From contig JADHZB010000059.1 in the NCBI GenBank assembly GCA_015657535.1, forward strand, positions 1 to 19,343: a stretch of DNA of 19,343 bases, given 5' to 3'. Positions 11,423 to 19,343 of the stretch are shown here, piece after piece. Every line of letters starts with the position of its first letter. The first letter of the stretch is position 1. Source of the DNA: Nephromyces sp. MM_2019. Taxonomy: Eukaryota > Apicomplexa > Aconoidasida > Nephromycida. The notes beneath the pieces are model-generated. The model made no database searches, was not told where the DNA came from, and saw only the letters and a list, made by a program, of their open reading frames with translations. The translations under genes were made by a program, and so were the position numbers.

Positions 11423-14039
11423 TTATATAATTGGATTACTATTTTTTACTATTCTCATTTTAAATAAATCACCCGAACATTTTACCTGTATACACACACA
11501 TCTTAATACACACATAGAATTAATTGAATCTATACACACATACAGCTATCTTCTTATCTACGGATATATAGTAGCTAATATATACACACATATAAATAAG
11601 TATATACCACAATAATACATATCCACCCAAATTCATATTTACATACTCATACACATGTATTCACAAACAAACACACACATATATATATATAAACATTTAC
11701 TTACATCTGGGATTTTTTGATTCATATGATTTAATTCCTCTAACAGCTCTTTAAATTTATTGATGATTTTCCAGCTCTACATACACATTTTTTTTAAAGT
11801 TATTTACACATAATATATAGTGTGTAAATGAGTAAAATGTGTGTTTTAAAAGAATAAGATATATCTATATTAAAATAAGTACAACATGCGTGTGTAAAAT
11901 AAGTAAAATATGTGTGTGTAAAATAAGTAAAATATGTGTGTGAATTAACTATGTATTTAAAATAAGTAAATTATTTGTGTGTAAAATAAATAAACTTTGT
12001 TTAAATTAAATAAATTGTGTTTAAAATAAATAAAATGTGTGTGAAACCTTGGGACAGAGTTAATATCAGAGTTTTTAAAGCTATTTTCCATTTGTTGGTT
12101 TTCATTAGGATCTATGGGTGATTTGTAAGACATTTTGTAGCAACTTTGCATAATACTGCGCACACATTCAGACATTATTCATTGACTTACATATGCATTA
12201 TACGTAAATTAGTAACACTTAATGTTAGCACACACACGTAGCTTTACTGTTATAAGTATACTCTCGCACATACACACATACACACACACACACACACACA
12301 TAAAAAGACATATATACACATAGAAACCCACACACATATATATACACATACTCTGAGGGAGTATACGTGGTTTTTTCCGCATTATGATGTTTTTTGTCGA
12401 ACCAGTTTTTAATTTCTCCAACAGCTAATTAAAATTCAAACATTTTTGTATTTGCACACACTTTTATTTCACTTTTATTAATTATATATATTTAGAAAAA
12501 AATGTGTGTGTGAAATGTATAAACACACCTTTTTAATTGTTAAGTGTATAATGTATGTGTGTGTTTATATTTTTTGAAAATATCAAATATACGGATTGCA
12601 AATATTTAGACAATATATACATTTTATTCACACTCATATTGTACTATGTGTACATATGCATTGTGTATTGAAATTTGCAATATGTACATAATGTGTATAC
12701 ATAACGTGTGTTGAACATAACGTGTGTTGAACATAACGTGTGTTTAACATAACGTGTGTTGAACATAACGTGTGTTGAACATAACGTGTGTTGAACATAA
12801 CGTGTGTTGAACATAACGTGTGTGTGTATGCATAAAATATGTACATAAATAAAGCATGTGTAAATGTGTATATTTAATCTCTGCAACTCAATTATGTATT
12901 TAACCTATGTATATAATATATATATATATAATGTGTATGTATAACATGTGTTTATAATGTGTGTATTTGATGCGAATTCATAAATTAATATATGTATATA
13001 ATGTGTGCATATAATGCGTTTGTATTTTGTGTAGATATAATACGTGCACATGTGTATATATAATACATGCGCATGATGTGTATATACATAATATACAATC
13101 ATAATATTTATACATAATGTGTGCATATAACAAAATGTGTGTGTATTAATCTAACACTCTGAATCTTCTTTATAGAAGATGGTTGTGTCTGTTGGGAAAA
13201 CTTTAGATTCTGACTTTTTTGGGTAACGTCGAAGTCGCGGTAAATCAGCTACATTGTGTCCCACATGGGACAAAAATGAAGAGTCGAAACCTCTCATCTA
13301 ATTTACACACACACACACACACATCTTAAACAAGCTAGCTATAAAATGACACACACACACATCTTAAACAAGCTAGCTATAAAATGACACACACACACAT
13401 GCATGCACAAATCTTTTCAATTGCATACACATAAAGATTGTACACTTTCACACAAAAATATTCCATCACACACAAAGATTATATCTTTACACAGAAAGAT
13501 TAAATAAATACACACACAAATTATATCATTACACACAATAATATTTCATTACACACACCAAAATTATATCATTACACACAAAAATATTTCATCACACACA
13601 CAAAATTATATATAAACATAGATTTTCACAAAACTTACAAATAAATTCACACACCTATATATCCAGACTCACATACCCATATACACACAAATTCAGTATA
13701 TAATAATCACACACGTACATACCATTTATCCTCACACACATATATTTATATAAATAATATTTTTTATTCAAGTATACACACATATTTATTAACCACAAAA
13801 TTCATTTTATCTTCTTCTTGTGTAGGAGCTGAGCCTAATTTAATATTATTTCACACATTTAATTATATATTTTGTCAAATCAAAATTGGGTGTGTAAAAA
13901 CTCTAATAAATAAAATATAGAATATATAAATTAAATGTGTGTGTATGTAACTTAAAATTAAATTGTATCTTTATTTACCATAAAAGCGTTCTTCGTACCA
14001 ATTTCCAATCAAAATTGAATTATTATATATTTTTTCCAT
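11423..14039 (-). CDS. Small 7-exon protein, possibly a CFAP107-like axonemal (microtubule inner) protein
   Basis: Seven short exons join in phase: 13979-14039, 13794-13834, 13156-13297, 12352-12424, 12048-12155, 11705-11774, 11423-11485, giving 185 residues and a TAA stop. Each junction has a GT donor and AG acceptor and keeps the frame, which is the main evidence. The protein is polar and mostly lacks repeats. It opens MEKIYNNSILIGNWYEERF, and the IGNWxEER motif near the N-terminus recalls the flagellar microtubule inner protein CFAP107 (C1orf158). A charged segment follows, FPTDTTIFYKEDSE (68-81), then GEIKNWFDKKHHN (84-96). Residues 143-165, WKIINKFKELLEELNHMN..., look helical. If CFAP107-like, it would bind inside doublet microtubules. 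The family call rests on one short motif recalled from memory; the gene structure is firmer than the function. The last exon (20 residues) is the least certain. Confidence 0.62.
11872..12041. repeat. Degenerate tandem repeat, unit about 24 bp
   Basis: Variants of AAAATAAGTAAAATATGTGTGTG recur from 11872 (also near 11897, 11920, 11959 and 11983) inside the minus-strand gene's intron at 11775-12047. Confidence 0.75.
12701..12828. repeat. 16-bp minisatellite, eight units
   Basis: Seven complete units of ATAACGTGTGTTGAAC, one with a single G-to-T change (third unit, 12733-12748), are followed by an eighth that decays into TG repeat. The array lies in the 731-bp intron at 12425-13155 of the minus-strand gene. 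Overlapping repeat frames on the minus strand here are artefacts of the array. Confidence 0.95.
13323..13398. repeat. Perfect 38-bp tandem duplication
   Basis: The unit starts ATCTTAAACAAGCTAGCTAT and ends in a CA run. It occurs at 13323-13360 and 13361-13398 with no differences seen, in the intron at 13298-13793. Confidence 0.92.
13518..13604. repeat. Diverged 43-bp tandem repeat
   Basis: TTATATCATTACACACA starts at 13521 and again at 13564, each followed by a run containing AATATTTCAT and ACACACAC. A more diverged related copy precedes it near 13470. It lies in the same intron as the 38-bp duplication. Confidence 0.75.
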
Positions 14040-15500
14040 TTTTAAAATTATTTTGTATGAATTATGTGTACATATGTATTGTGTATATATGTATTGTGTG
14101 TTTATTGAATATGTATGTGTTTTGTACTTAATTTGTGTCGCTACAAATACATACAGAAATAAATATAGTTTTCTCAAGAGTATACACAAGTGTGTATTCA
14201 ATGTTTTAACTATAATTAAGTTTAATAATTCATATACCTAACAAATTTAGTGTGTAAACAATAAAAATGAATAATTAAAACTATACTTTGGTGTGTAAAT
14301 TAAGACTTTTAATCAAATTGTCTATAACATATAACCAAAAAACTATTTGATCCGCTGCAGACACACACATACACCAGATATAGATATACATTAAATTATA
14401 TATAGACCTATAAACTATATATACACATATTTAAGCCATATAGAAAAAATCATACACCTATACAAATAACAGGTACACAAACTCAAATCATTTACACATG
14501 CAACTTATACATATATAAACCTAGATCATACATATGTACGAATTATGTTTTACACATATGTAACATATATATACAAAACTACACAAATAAATAACTTAAA
14601 TTTATTAGAACATAAATAAATTACTTATATATAATTATAGACATTATGATTATAGATATCAAGATTATACACACAAAATAGATATATACCAGAAAAAAAA
14701 ATAGTATTATATTAGCTTAATTTATAAACACACACAAAATCTTTATATAGCCAAACATAATACTATTCGAAATTACATTATTTACAAATTAAAATATATT
14801 ATATTATTTCAAATGAACTTTGTTGCACAAATTATTTAATATTCATTATACCCACACATATTATACATTTAATATATTAACATACATACACCAATATTAG
14901 ATATTTAACACATGCACAAACACATAGGATGATTAACATATAAACACATACTATGCAAATAATTTTCATTTTACACATACTACATATTTGACATTCATTC
15001 TACAAATATCACTTATTTGTTTGAAAATAAATTTAGGCACACACATAAGCACATAATTCAATTTATAAGTTAAATACAATAATATATTTACTTATACACA
15101 AAGTATTTGACAATTTTAGTCAATTCATATAAACCTTAAAAATTTTTCAATTGGAGATAGTAGATGTTGCAAAAATATGTGTAAAATCAATACTAAACAG
15201 TGTATGTGAAAAGTCAATAATACACTGTTTGTGTGTATTATATAAAGGCAAGAAAAAGTTTTGTGTGTATAAAAATAATAATACACCAAGTGTGTCGTCA
15301 TAAAAAGTAAGGCACCATGTGTATGTGTTATGTGTAAAAACAGTAATATACTGAAGATGTGTGTTAAATTAATATTCTGTCTGTGAATAAATTTATATAA
15401 AAATAAAATCAGGTTAGTTCAACAGAAACAATGTAATTTAAAATATTCAAACAGATTTTACACATACACATACCATTACACACACATCATTACACACATA
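14040..15500. other. AT-rich noncoding region with alternating TG and CA blocks
   Basis: No exon or RNA gene seen. The plus strand is TG-rich at 14040-14340, AT-rich with CA at 14340-15130, and TG-rich again at 15170-15390, where a motif of the type ATGTGTAAAA...CAATAATACACTG recurs about every 50 bases. Frames at 13937-14241 on the plus strand overlap the first exon of the minus-strand gene and look like repeat artefacts. Confidence 0.55.
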
Positions 15501-16439
15501 CTAGTCTACAATTTGTACACTTTCTAAACCAGATGAGGGTAGGGGTAAGCCCTTTAGTTTACACATTTGAATTTCACGTAATTTAGCCTCTTCTTCGATC
15601 TTCTTATTTTTTGTTAAAACATCCAAATTGTGTGTTTTTGAGTGATTGTATTGAGTGCGGAAATGACAGGGCATAGGTAACCCACCAATTGCTCCTTTAA
15701 ATGGGCCATATTGTGGGGGTAAATGTGTAAGGTGTTCGAATGGGTTAATAGTAGGTATATAGAATAGAGTACGTCCTGATATGTGTGTAAATATGTATTA
15801 ATCCATTTAGGTATATACAAATTAATTCTAAATGTAAAGCAAATTCTCTATATTCATACACACTTGCATAACCTTTTAACATACAGAGATATTTCAGCTC
15901 ATATACACACATATATTACACTAGTACTCACATGCACATAAACGTATGTATATATCTGCATATATATATACATTCTATCACAATACGCAAACATATGTAT
16001 GTATATACCACACTCATACACACATATACACACACGTACACATACATACACCTACATACACACAAATACACCCACATACACACATATACACCACATATAT
16101 ACATATACACCACATATACACACATAGACACACATTACCTGCACCCGCTCGTGATACAAATCGATCAATATCTCCTTTCCCTTGCCCTTGTTTTGTTCCC
16201 TCTGGTTTACGTGTAACGGGGTAGGTAGCGTGCACATTTACAAAAAACTCTTTGGTTTTACCCAATTTTTTTTTGAGTAATCTTGTAGCTTCCTCCAACT
16301 GTTGGGCGGTAATTCGATGAGGTGAATTTGCCACAATCGATTTGCCTACAAAAATATCGGGAGAATTGAGGGGGTTGATGCGACCTTTGGGGGCCTTCAA
16401 TCGGACAGGGAAGGGTGGTTTATATTTAAAAGGAGGCAT
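15501..16439 (-). CDS. Organellar (probably mitochondrial) large-subunit ribosomal protein uL16 (L16)
   Basis: Two exons, 16139-16439 and 15501-15775, join in phase (GCA-G with GA-CGT) to give 191 residues ending in TAG. The body matches bacterial-type L16: ITAQQLEEATRLLKKKLGK (43-61), the PVTRKPEGTKQGQGKGDID stretch (74-92), corresponding to PxTxKPxxxRMGKGKG, and VSRAGAGRTLFYI (96-108), corresponding to the VxPGRVLFE strand. uL16 sits near the peptidyl-transferase centre and A-site tRNA. After about residue 110 the chain leaves the bacterial pattern, with a Pro/Gly-rich segment (PFEHLTHLPPQYGPFKG) and a charged tail (KNKKIEEEAKLREIQMCK). Such extensions are common in mitochondrial ribosomes. 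No clear targeting peptide is visible, although the N-terminus is basic (MPPFKYKPPFPVRLKAPKGR). A plastid-derived organelle cannot be excluded. Confidence 0.92.
15776..16138 (-). other. uL16 intron, TG-rich at the donor and CA at the acceptor
   Basis: This 363-bp intron has donor GTAATG and acceptor ACACACATATCAG. On the sense strand its first 120 bases are almost all TG repeats. Long frames through it on both strands come from the repeats. Confidence 0.88.
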
Positions 16440-17080
16440 TATGTGTGTGTCTGTTTGTTTGGTAGGGTGGGTGGGTGCTAGGGTGAACTAGGGTGTGTAG
16501 TAGAGGTAGGTTGGGAGAGTGTGTTTGGGAGGATGTGTGTGTAGTTAGGTGAGTGTAATGGTTTGTTTAAAACGAGGTGTGTAAGGTTGTCTAATATATA
16601 GTTTATGTAAATGTCTTTTTGTGTGTGTGTGTATAGAAAAAGCTTAAGAAATGCCTCAAGCGTTATGTGTAAGTAAGGAATGTATATAATGATTGAGAGA
16701 GTTTTATGTTTCGGAAAATAATGTTGAATAATCTTCGAGGTAATAAGAACAAATGTATATGTTAAGGATATATTAGATTAATTTCTAGGTGTTGTATTTT
16801 AGAGTGTGTATATGTTTGTCTCGAAAAAAAAATAAAAATAAAAATGAATACAAAAAGCTTATAAATTTTATCTTTTGCTATTGAAGATGTTATCATCAAA
16901 TCCAATATAAATTTTATCTTTTGCTATTGAAGATGTTATCATCAAATCCAATTAATATATATATATCAACACATGTTTTTTCAAAAACAATTCCCTAATC
17001 CAAAACCTTTCAAATTGAAAACATTACACACATTTCCTACTCTAACTATAAACTGTATATATATTATCTATTACTAAATT
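16440..17080. promoter_or_regulatory. Shared upstream region of divergent uL16 and the Ser-rich gene
   Basis: The region lies between two start codons facing apart. From 16441 to about 16640 the plus strand is TG/G-rich; from 16800 on it is AT-rich and then slightly CA-rich. It contains a perfect 46-bp tandem duplication. No recognisable core-promoter motif or extra gene is seen, and regulatory function is inferred from position. Confidence 0.5.
16861..16952. repeat. Perfect 46-bp tandem duplication upstream of the Ser-rich gene
   Basis: ATAAATTTTATCTTTTGCTA starts at 16861 and again at 16907, and the two 46-bp copies are identical through ...TCATCAAATCCAAT. The unit is not a simple microsatellite. 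Its end lies about 130 bases before the ATG at 17081. Confidence 0.96.
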
Positions 17081-18163
17081 ATGCCAAAATTCAACAGCGA
17101 TACTTCTTCCTCTTACTCCTCATCCTCCCCTGACTCCTCATCCAACTCCTCATCCAACTCCTTCTCTTCTTTTCTGAACAATTTAATTAGTACCAAACAA
17201 GGAAGCACCAAAATATTCAAGCAGGCATGCTATAAACGTTTTGGCCCAGAATTAAGGAACCCAAAATACCGGGCCCGTTTATATAACTACATCTACACTT
17301 ATTTAAAAAAATATGAAGAGGACTTAAGATTTTCATACCCCTTTAGTGATGTGTCTTCCTCTGAGGATGACTCCAGTGACTCCTACAAATTACCAAAAAA
17401 CATCCTCTACCAACCAGAGTCAGATTCTGAGTCTATCAAAGCTTCTTACTCACAAAAGAAAAGAAATTATAGATCCCGCGAAGCCTCCAAAACAAAGGTG
17501 AAGCTACGGAATGATGATAGGATGTTAACTGAGTCTCAATTTTCAAGCACTGAGTTAGCCCAATCACCAACGCTACAACAATCAAAGTCAGCACCCCAAC
17601 AATCTAATATTCTCCCGCAAAGGACAAGTCCGCAGGCGGCTGCAGAAAAATCCTTCAGTTCCGCAACAGTCATCAAAGGATCCGATCAAAAATCAGTCAA
17701 AGATCCCAAGATAATTAAAACAAACAACCTTAAGGAATCCAAAACTGGTAAAATTACAACACACCAAGCTACAAGCAAGTATGAAGAGTCTTACCCTTCA
17801 CTACAACCATTGACTAATATAAAATCCCAACCTACAAGTAAAACTGATATGAAGCAAACATCATCTACTATTTCTTATTCAGAAGCCACGAAAAAAAAAA
17901 CATTTGATTTAGATGACCCAAAATTGAAAAATACATTGAAATCAATTAGGAGTTTTAATGAGTTAACTAAATTTTGTAGCGAGATGACTTCAGCACAAAG
18001 ACGTTCAGTTATAGATTTCTTAAATCATGGAAGAGGTAGTATTGTTTCGGGTTTACCTAGTTGGAAAATTAGCTTATTTATTGAACCTGAAAAACGTATG
18101 GATGTAGATCAAGATTCTATTCAAAGGAGTATTAACCAATTATACATACCTCCAGATGATTAA
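17081..18163 (+). CDS. Hypothetical Ser-rich intronless protein, 360 aa
   Basis: I do not recognise a family. The single uninterrupted frame runs from ATG to TAA and has ordinary, non-repeat codon use. Residues 1-30 are mostly Ser. Residues 31-88 look folded and basic, with IFKQACYKRFGPELRNPKYR and an aromatic helix-like RLYNYIYTYLKKYEEDL. Residues 89-120 carry acidic Ser patches (VSSSEDDSSDS, ESDSES) of the kind casein kinase 2 modifies. Residues 121-275 are a disordered-looking Lys/Ser/Gln/Thr linker. Residues 276-345 look like a second small domain, with LKNTLKSIRSFNELTKFCSE and SAQRRSVIDFLNHGRGSIV. No signal peptide or membrane segment is seen. The overall design suggests a nuclear or scaffold protein, but that is only inference. 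It lacks introns, unlike the two large genes nearby. Confidence 0.75.
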   Translation: MPKFNSDTSSSYSSSSPDSSSNSSSNSFSSFLNNLISTKQGSTKIFKQACYKRFGPELRNPKYRARLYNYIYTYLKKYEEDLRFSYPFSDVSSSEDDSSDSYKLPKNILYQPESDSESIKASYSQKKRNYRSREASKTKVKLRNDDRMLTESQFSSTELAQSPTLQQSKSAPQQSNILPQRTSPQAAAEKSFSSATVIKGSDQKSVKDPKIIKTNNLKESKTGKITTHQATSKYEESYPSLQPLTNIKSQPTSKTDMKQTSSTISYSEATKKKTFDLDDPKLKNTLKSIRSFNELTKFCSEMTSAQRRSVIDFLNHGRGSIVSGLPSWKISLFIEPEKRMDVDQDSIQRSINQLYIPPDD

Positions 18164-18780
18164 AATGTTTAAATAGAGATTTGTTTAATGTTATGAGAAT
18201 GTATTGTAAGAGTTGTGTTATGTATTTAGATGTTTTTTTGATTTTTAGGGTGTATGTTTGTGAAGATGGATATATGTATCTGTAAGGGAATGGGTTATGT
18301 ATGAGTGCATATGTGTGAGAATCGGTATATATATATAAATATATGCATGTGTTTGAAAATGGGTATGTATATGCATGCATGTGTGTGTAAATGGGTATAT
18401 ATTTGTTTGCATCTGTGAGGGAATAGGTATGTTCATATGTGTGTGTTTTGAAATAAATATCTATATACTGAAGATATATTTAGAAATAATCGAATGTGTA
18501 GACATACAATTATTTTAATCCTTTATAAATCAACAACACTTATTATTATGTTTATTCAAACACTTCAAAATTTCTTTTATATATATGAAATACATCTACA
18601 ATTATTTTACAATTTTAATATTGAAATTAATTCTTTTTTCAATTGAGGGTATTATAAAAAAATTTCAAAATAATTTTTCAAAAAAAATTAAATAATCTAA
18701 AACTTGTTGATAATATATAGTGTTTATATATATGTGTGTATATGTATCTATATAAAGTGTATATATAAATGGCTGTGTGT

Positions 18781-18806
18781 TGCATATATATATATATATA
18801 TATGCA
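18781..18806. repeat. Perfect 26-bp palindrome around a TA tract
   Basis: TGCA flanks on both sides of an 18-base alternating AT core make the whole stretch self-complementary. Confidence 0.85.
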
Positions 18807-19055
18807 ACTAGGTGATGGATATATATGTGTGTGTACATATATTTGTATATATATATATAAACAGTGTGTGTATTTGTGAATTTATGTAGGTATGTATATA
18901 TGTGTGTATAATTGTACAAAATACTATTTAACAAAAATACATATCTAAAGTTTGAGTTCTTATAGTACACATCAAAATAATAAATTTTACGACTTTTTTT
19001 ATCAAATAAACAAAAAATCTTAATTTAAACTTTTCTATACTAAACAGCTATAAAC

Positions 19056-19133
19056 ATATATATATATATATATATGTGTGCAATTTAAATAGGAATAAGC
19101 AAATAAATAAATAAATATATATATATATATATA
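19056..19133. repeat. Two TA microsatellites just past the carboxylase stop
   Basis: Alternating TA tracts lie at 19056-19074 and 19115-19133, the second directly downstream of the minus-strand TAA stop at 19135-19137. AAATAAATAAAT fills part of the space between them. Confidence 0.85.
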
Positions 19134-19134
19134 T

Positions 19135-19224
19135 TTATTCGAGTCTCATTAATAAATCTGTAGCTTCCACTTTATCGCCATCTTTTAATTGAATTGAAAC
19201 AACCAATCCATTACAAGGTGCAAC
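19135..19224 (-). CDS. C-terminal exon of a biotin-dependent carboxylase (biotinyl domain end), partial
   Basis: This exon codes for 29 residues and a TAA stop, opening VAPCNGLVVSIQLKDGDKVE and ending LLMRLE. It matches the second half of a biotinyl/lipoyl domain: the AP-x-G-V strand that follows the biotin-carrying Met-Lys-Met loop, the GD-x-V turn, and the final strand that closes many propionyl-CoA, acetyl-CoA and pyruvate carboxylases. The phase-0 acceptor is AATTAAAG at 19225-19232. Upstream sequence to the window edge is CA repeat, consistent with an intron. The attachment lysine and catalytic domains must lie off the right edge, so the substrate cannot be told. A lipoyl-carrying acyltransferase is unlikely because the domain sits at the extreme C-terminus. 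Confidence 0.78.
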   Translation of the reverse strand, partial: VAPCNGLVVSIQLKDGDKVEATDLLMRLE

Positions 19225-19343
19225 CTTTAATTACACATATATATACACACACACATTCACATACATACTCACACACATATGCCAATGAACACACATATGC
19301 AAATGCACACACACACGCAAATGCATACACACACACACAAATG
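19225..19343 (-). other. Partial intron of the carboxylase gene, CA-repeat rich
   Basis: From the acceptor to the window edge the sequence is CA/TA repeat with a recurring CACACATATGCAAATG-like unit near 19268-19343. No coding sequence is seen. Confidence 0.6.

Larger units (their letters stand above)
18164..19134. other. Low-complexity region between convergent genes
   Basis: No gene seen. The plus strand at 18180-18440 is TG-rich, with recurring AATGGGTATATAT-like units; 18450-18720 is plain AT-rich; 18720-19134 is TA microsatellite. Minus-strand frames at 18132-18436 and 18665-18970 are repeat-built and show no family pattern. Confidence 0.6.

Noticed and set aside
12701..12828. CRISPR array
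   Set aside because: The repeats are directly adjacent with no unique spacers, in a spliced eukaryotic gene. It is a minisatellite.
12634..13126. Minus-strand frames of 70-80 residues with regular NTRYVQHTLCSTHVMF-type repeats
   Set aside because: All three possible readings are simple translations of the 16-bp minisatellite and TG tracts inside an intron; no start context or family match.
13156..13297. Stand-alone 47-aa minus-strand gene starting MRGFDSS
   Set aside because: Its ATG directly follows an AG acceptor and joins in phase with exons on both sides, so it is better read as an internal exon; the TAG falls after the chosen donor.
15928..16224. Plus-strand His/Thr/Tyr-rich frames of about 92 residues
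   Set aside because: Antisense translation of the TG-rich uL16 intron and of the exon; repeat-built.
1..19343. tRNA, rRNA, transposon or viral genes
   Set aside because: No cloverleaf, rRNA core, terminal inverted repeats, transposase or reverse transcriptase motifs were seen on either strand by reading; a covariance-model search could still find a divergent RNA.

Overview
The window is nuclear DNA of an AT-rich, intron-rich eukaryote. The evidence is GT-AG introns whose exons join in phase into known families, a nucleolar rRNA-processing factor, a nuclear gene for a bacterial-type (organellar) ribosomal protein, and a standard genetic code with TAA and TAG stops. A membrane proton pyrophosphatase (H+-PPase) is known from plants, algae and many protists but not from animals or fungi, so a protist is most likely. 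If the small protein at 11423-14039 is really axonemal, the organism builds a flagellum or cilium. I cannot name the lineage; alveolate, rhizarian and stramenopile protists are all possible. Noncoding DNA is full of TG/CA and TA microsatellites and minisatellites.

Layout, left to right. (1) 143-5497, minus: a K+-independent (type II) H+-PPase. I resolved 12 exons coding for 827 residues; the last few C-terminal residues appear to lie off the left edge. (2) 5498-7642: a shared upstream region between two divergent genes, with TG-rich and CA-rich halves that switch near 6800. (3) 7643-10436, plus: UTP15, a U3 snoRNP / t-UTP WD40 protein, complete in 5 exons (482 aa), with a probable GC-AG first intron. 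(4) 10437-11422: a gap between convergent genes. (5) 11423-14039, minus: a 7-exon gene for a 185-aa protein, possibly a CFAP107-like axonemal protein, with minisatellites in its introns. (6) 14040-15500: AT/CA-rich DNA with no gene seen. (7) 15501-16439, minus: a uL16 (L16) family organellar, probably mitochondrial, ribosomal protein in 2 exons (191 aa). (8) 16440-17080: a divergent upstream region with a perfect 46-bp tandem duplication. (9) 17081-18163, plus: an intronless 360-aa Ser-rich orphan protein. (10) 18164-19134: low-complexity DNA. (11) 19135-19224, minus: the last exon of a biotin-dependent carboxylase, continuing off the right edge.

The genes do not form one pathway. They look like ordinary housekeeping genes (pyrophosphate-driven proton pumping, ribosome biogenesis, organellar translation, carboxylation) in a repeat-rich genome. 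I found no clear new biological system. The most distinctive signals are the way TG/CA repeats are oriented relative to gene direction and intron ends, the leak of CA repeats into UTP15 coding sequence as Thr-His pairs, and the orphan Ser-rich gene. All exon models were built by hand from reading frame, splice sites and family knowledge, without transcript data.
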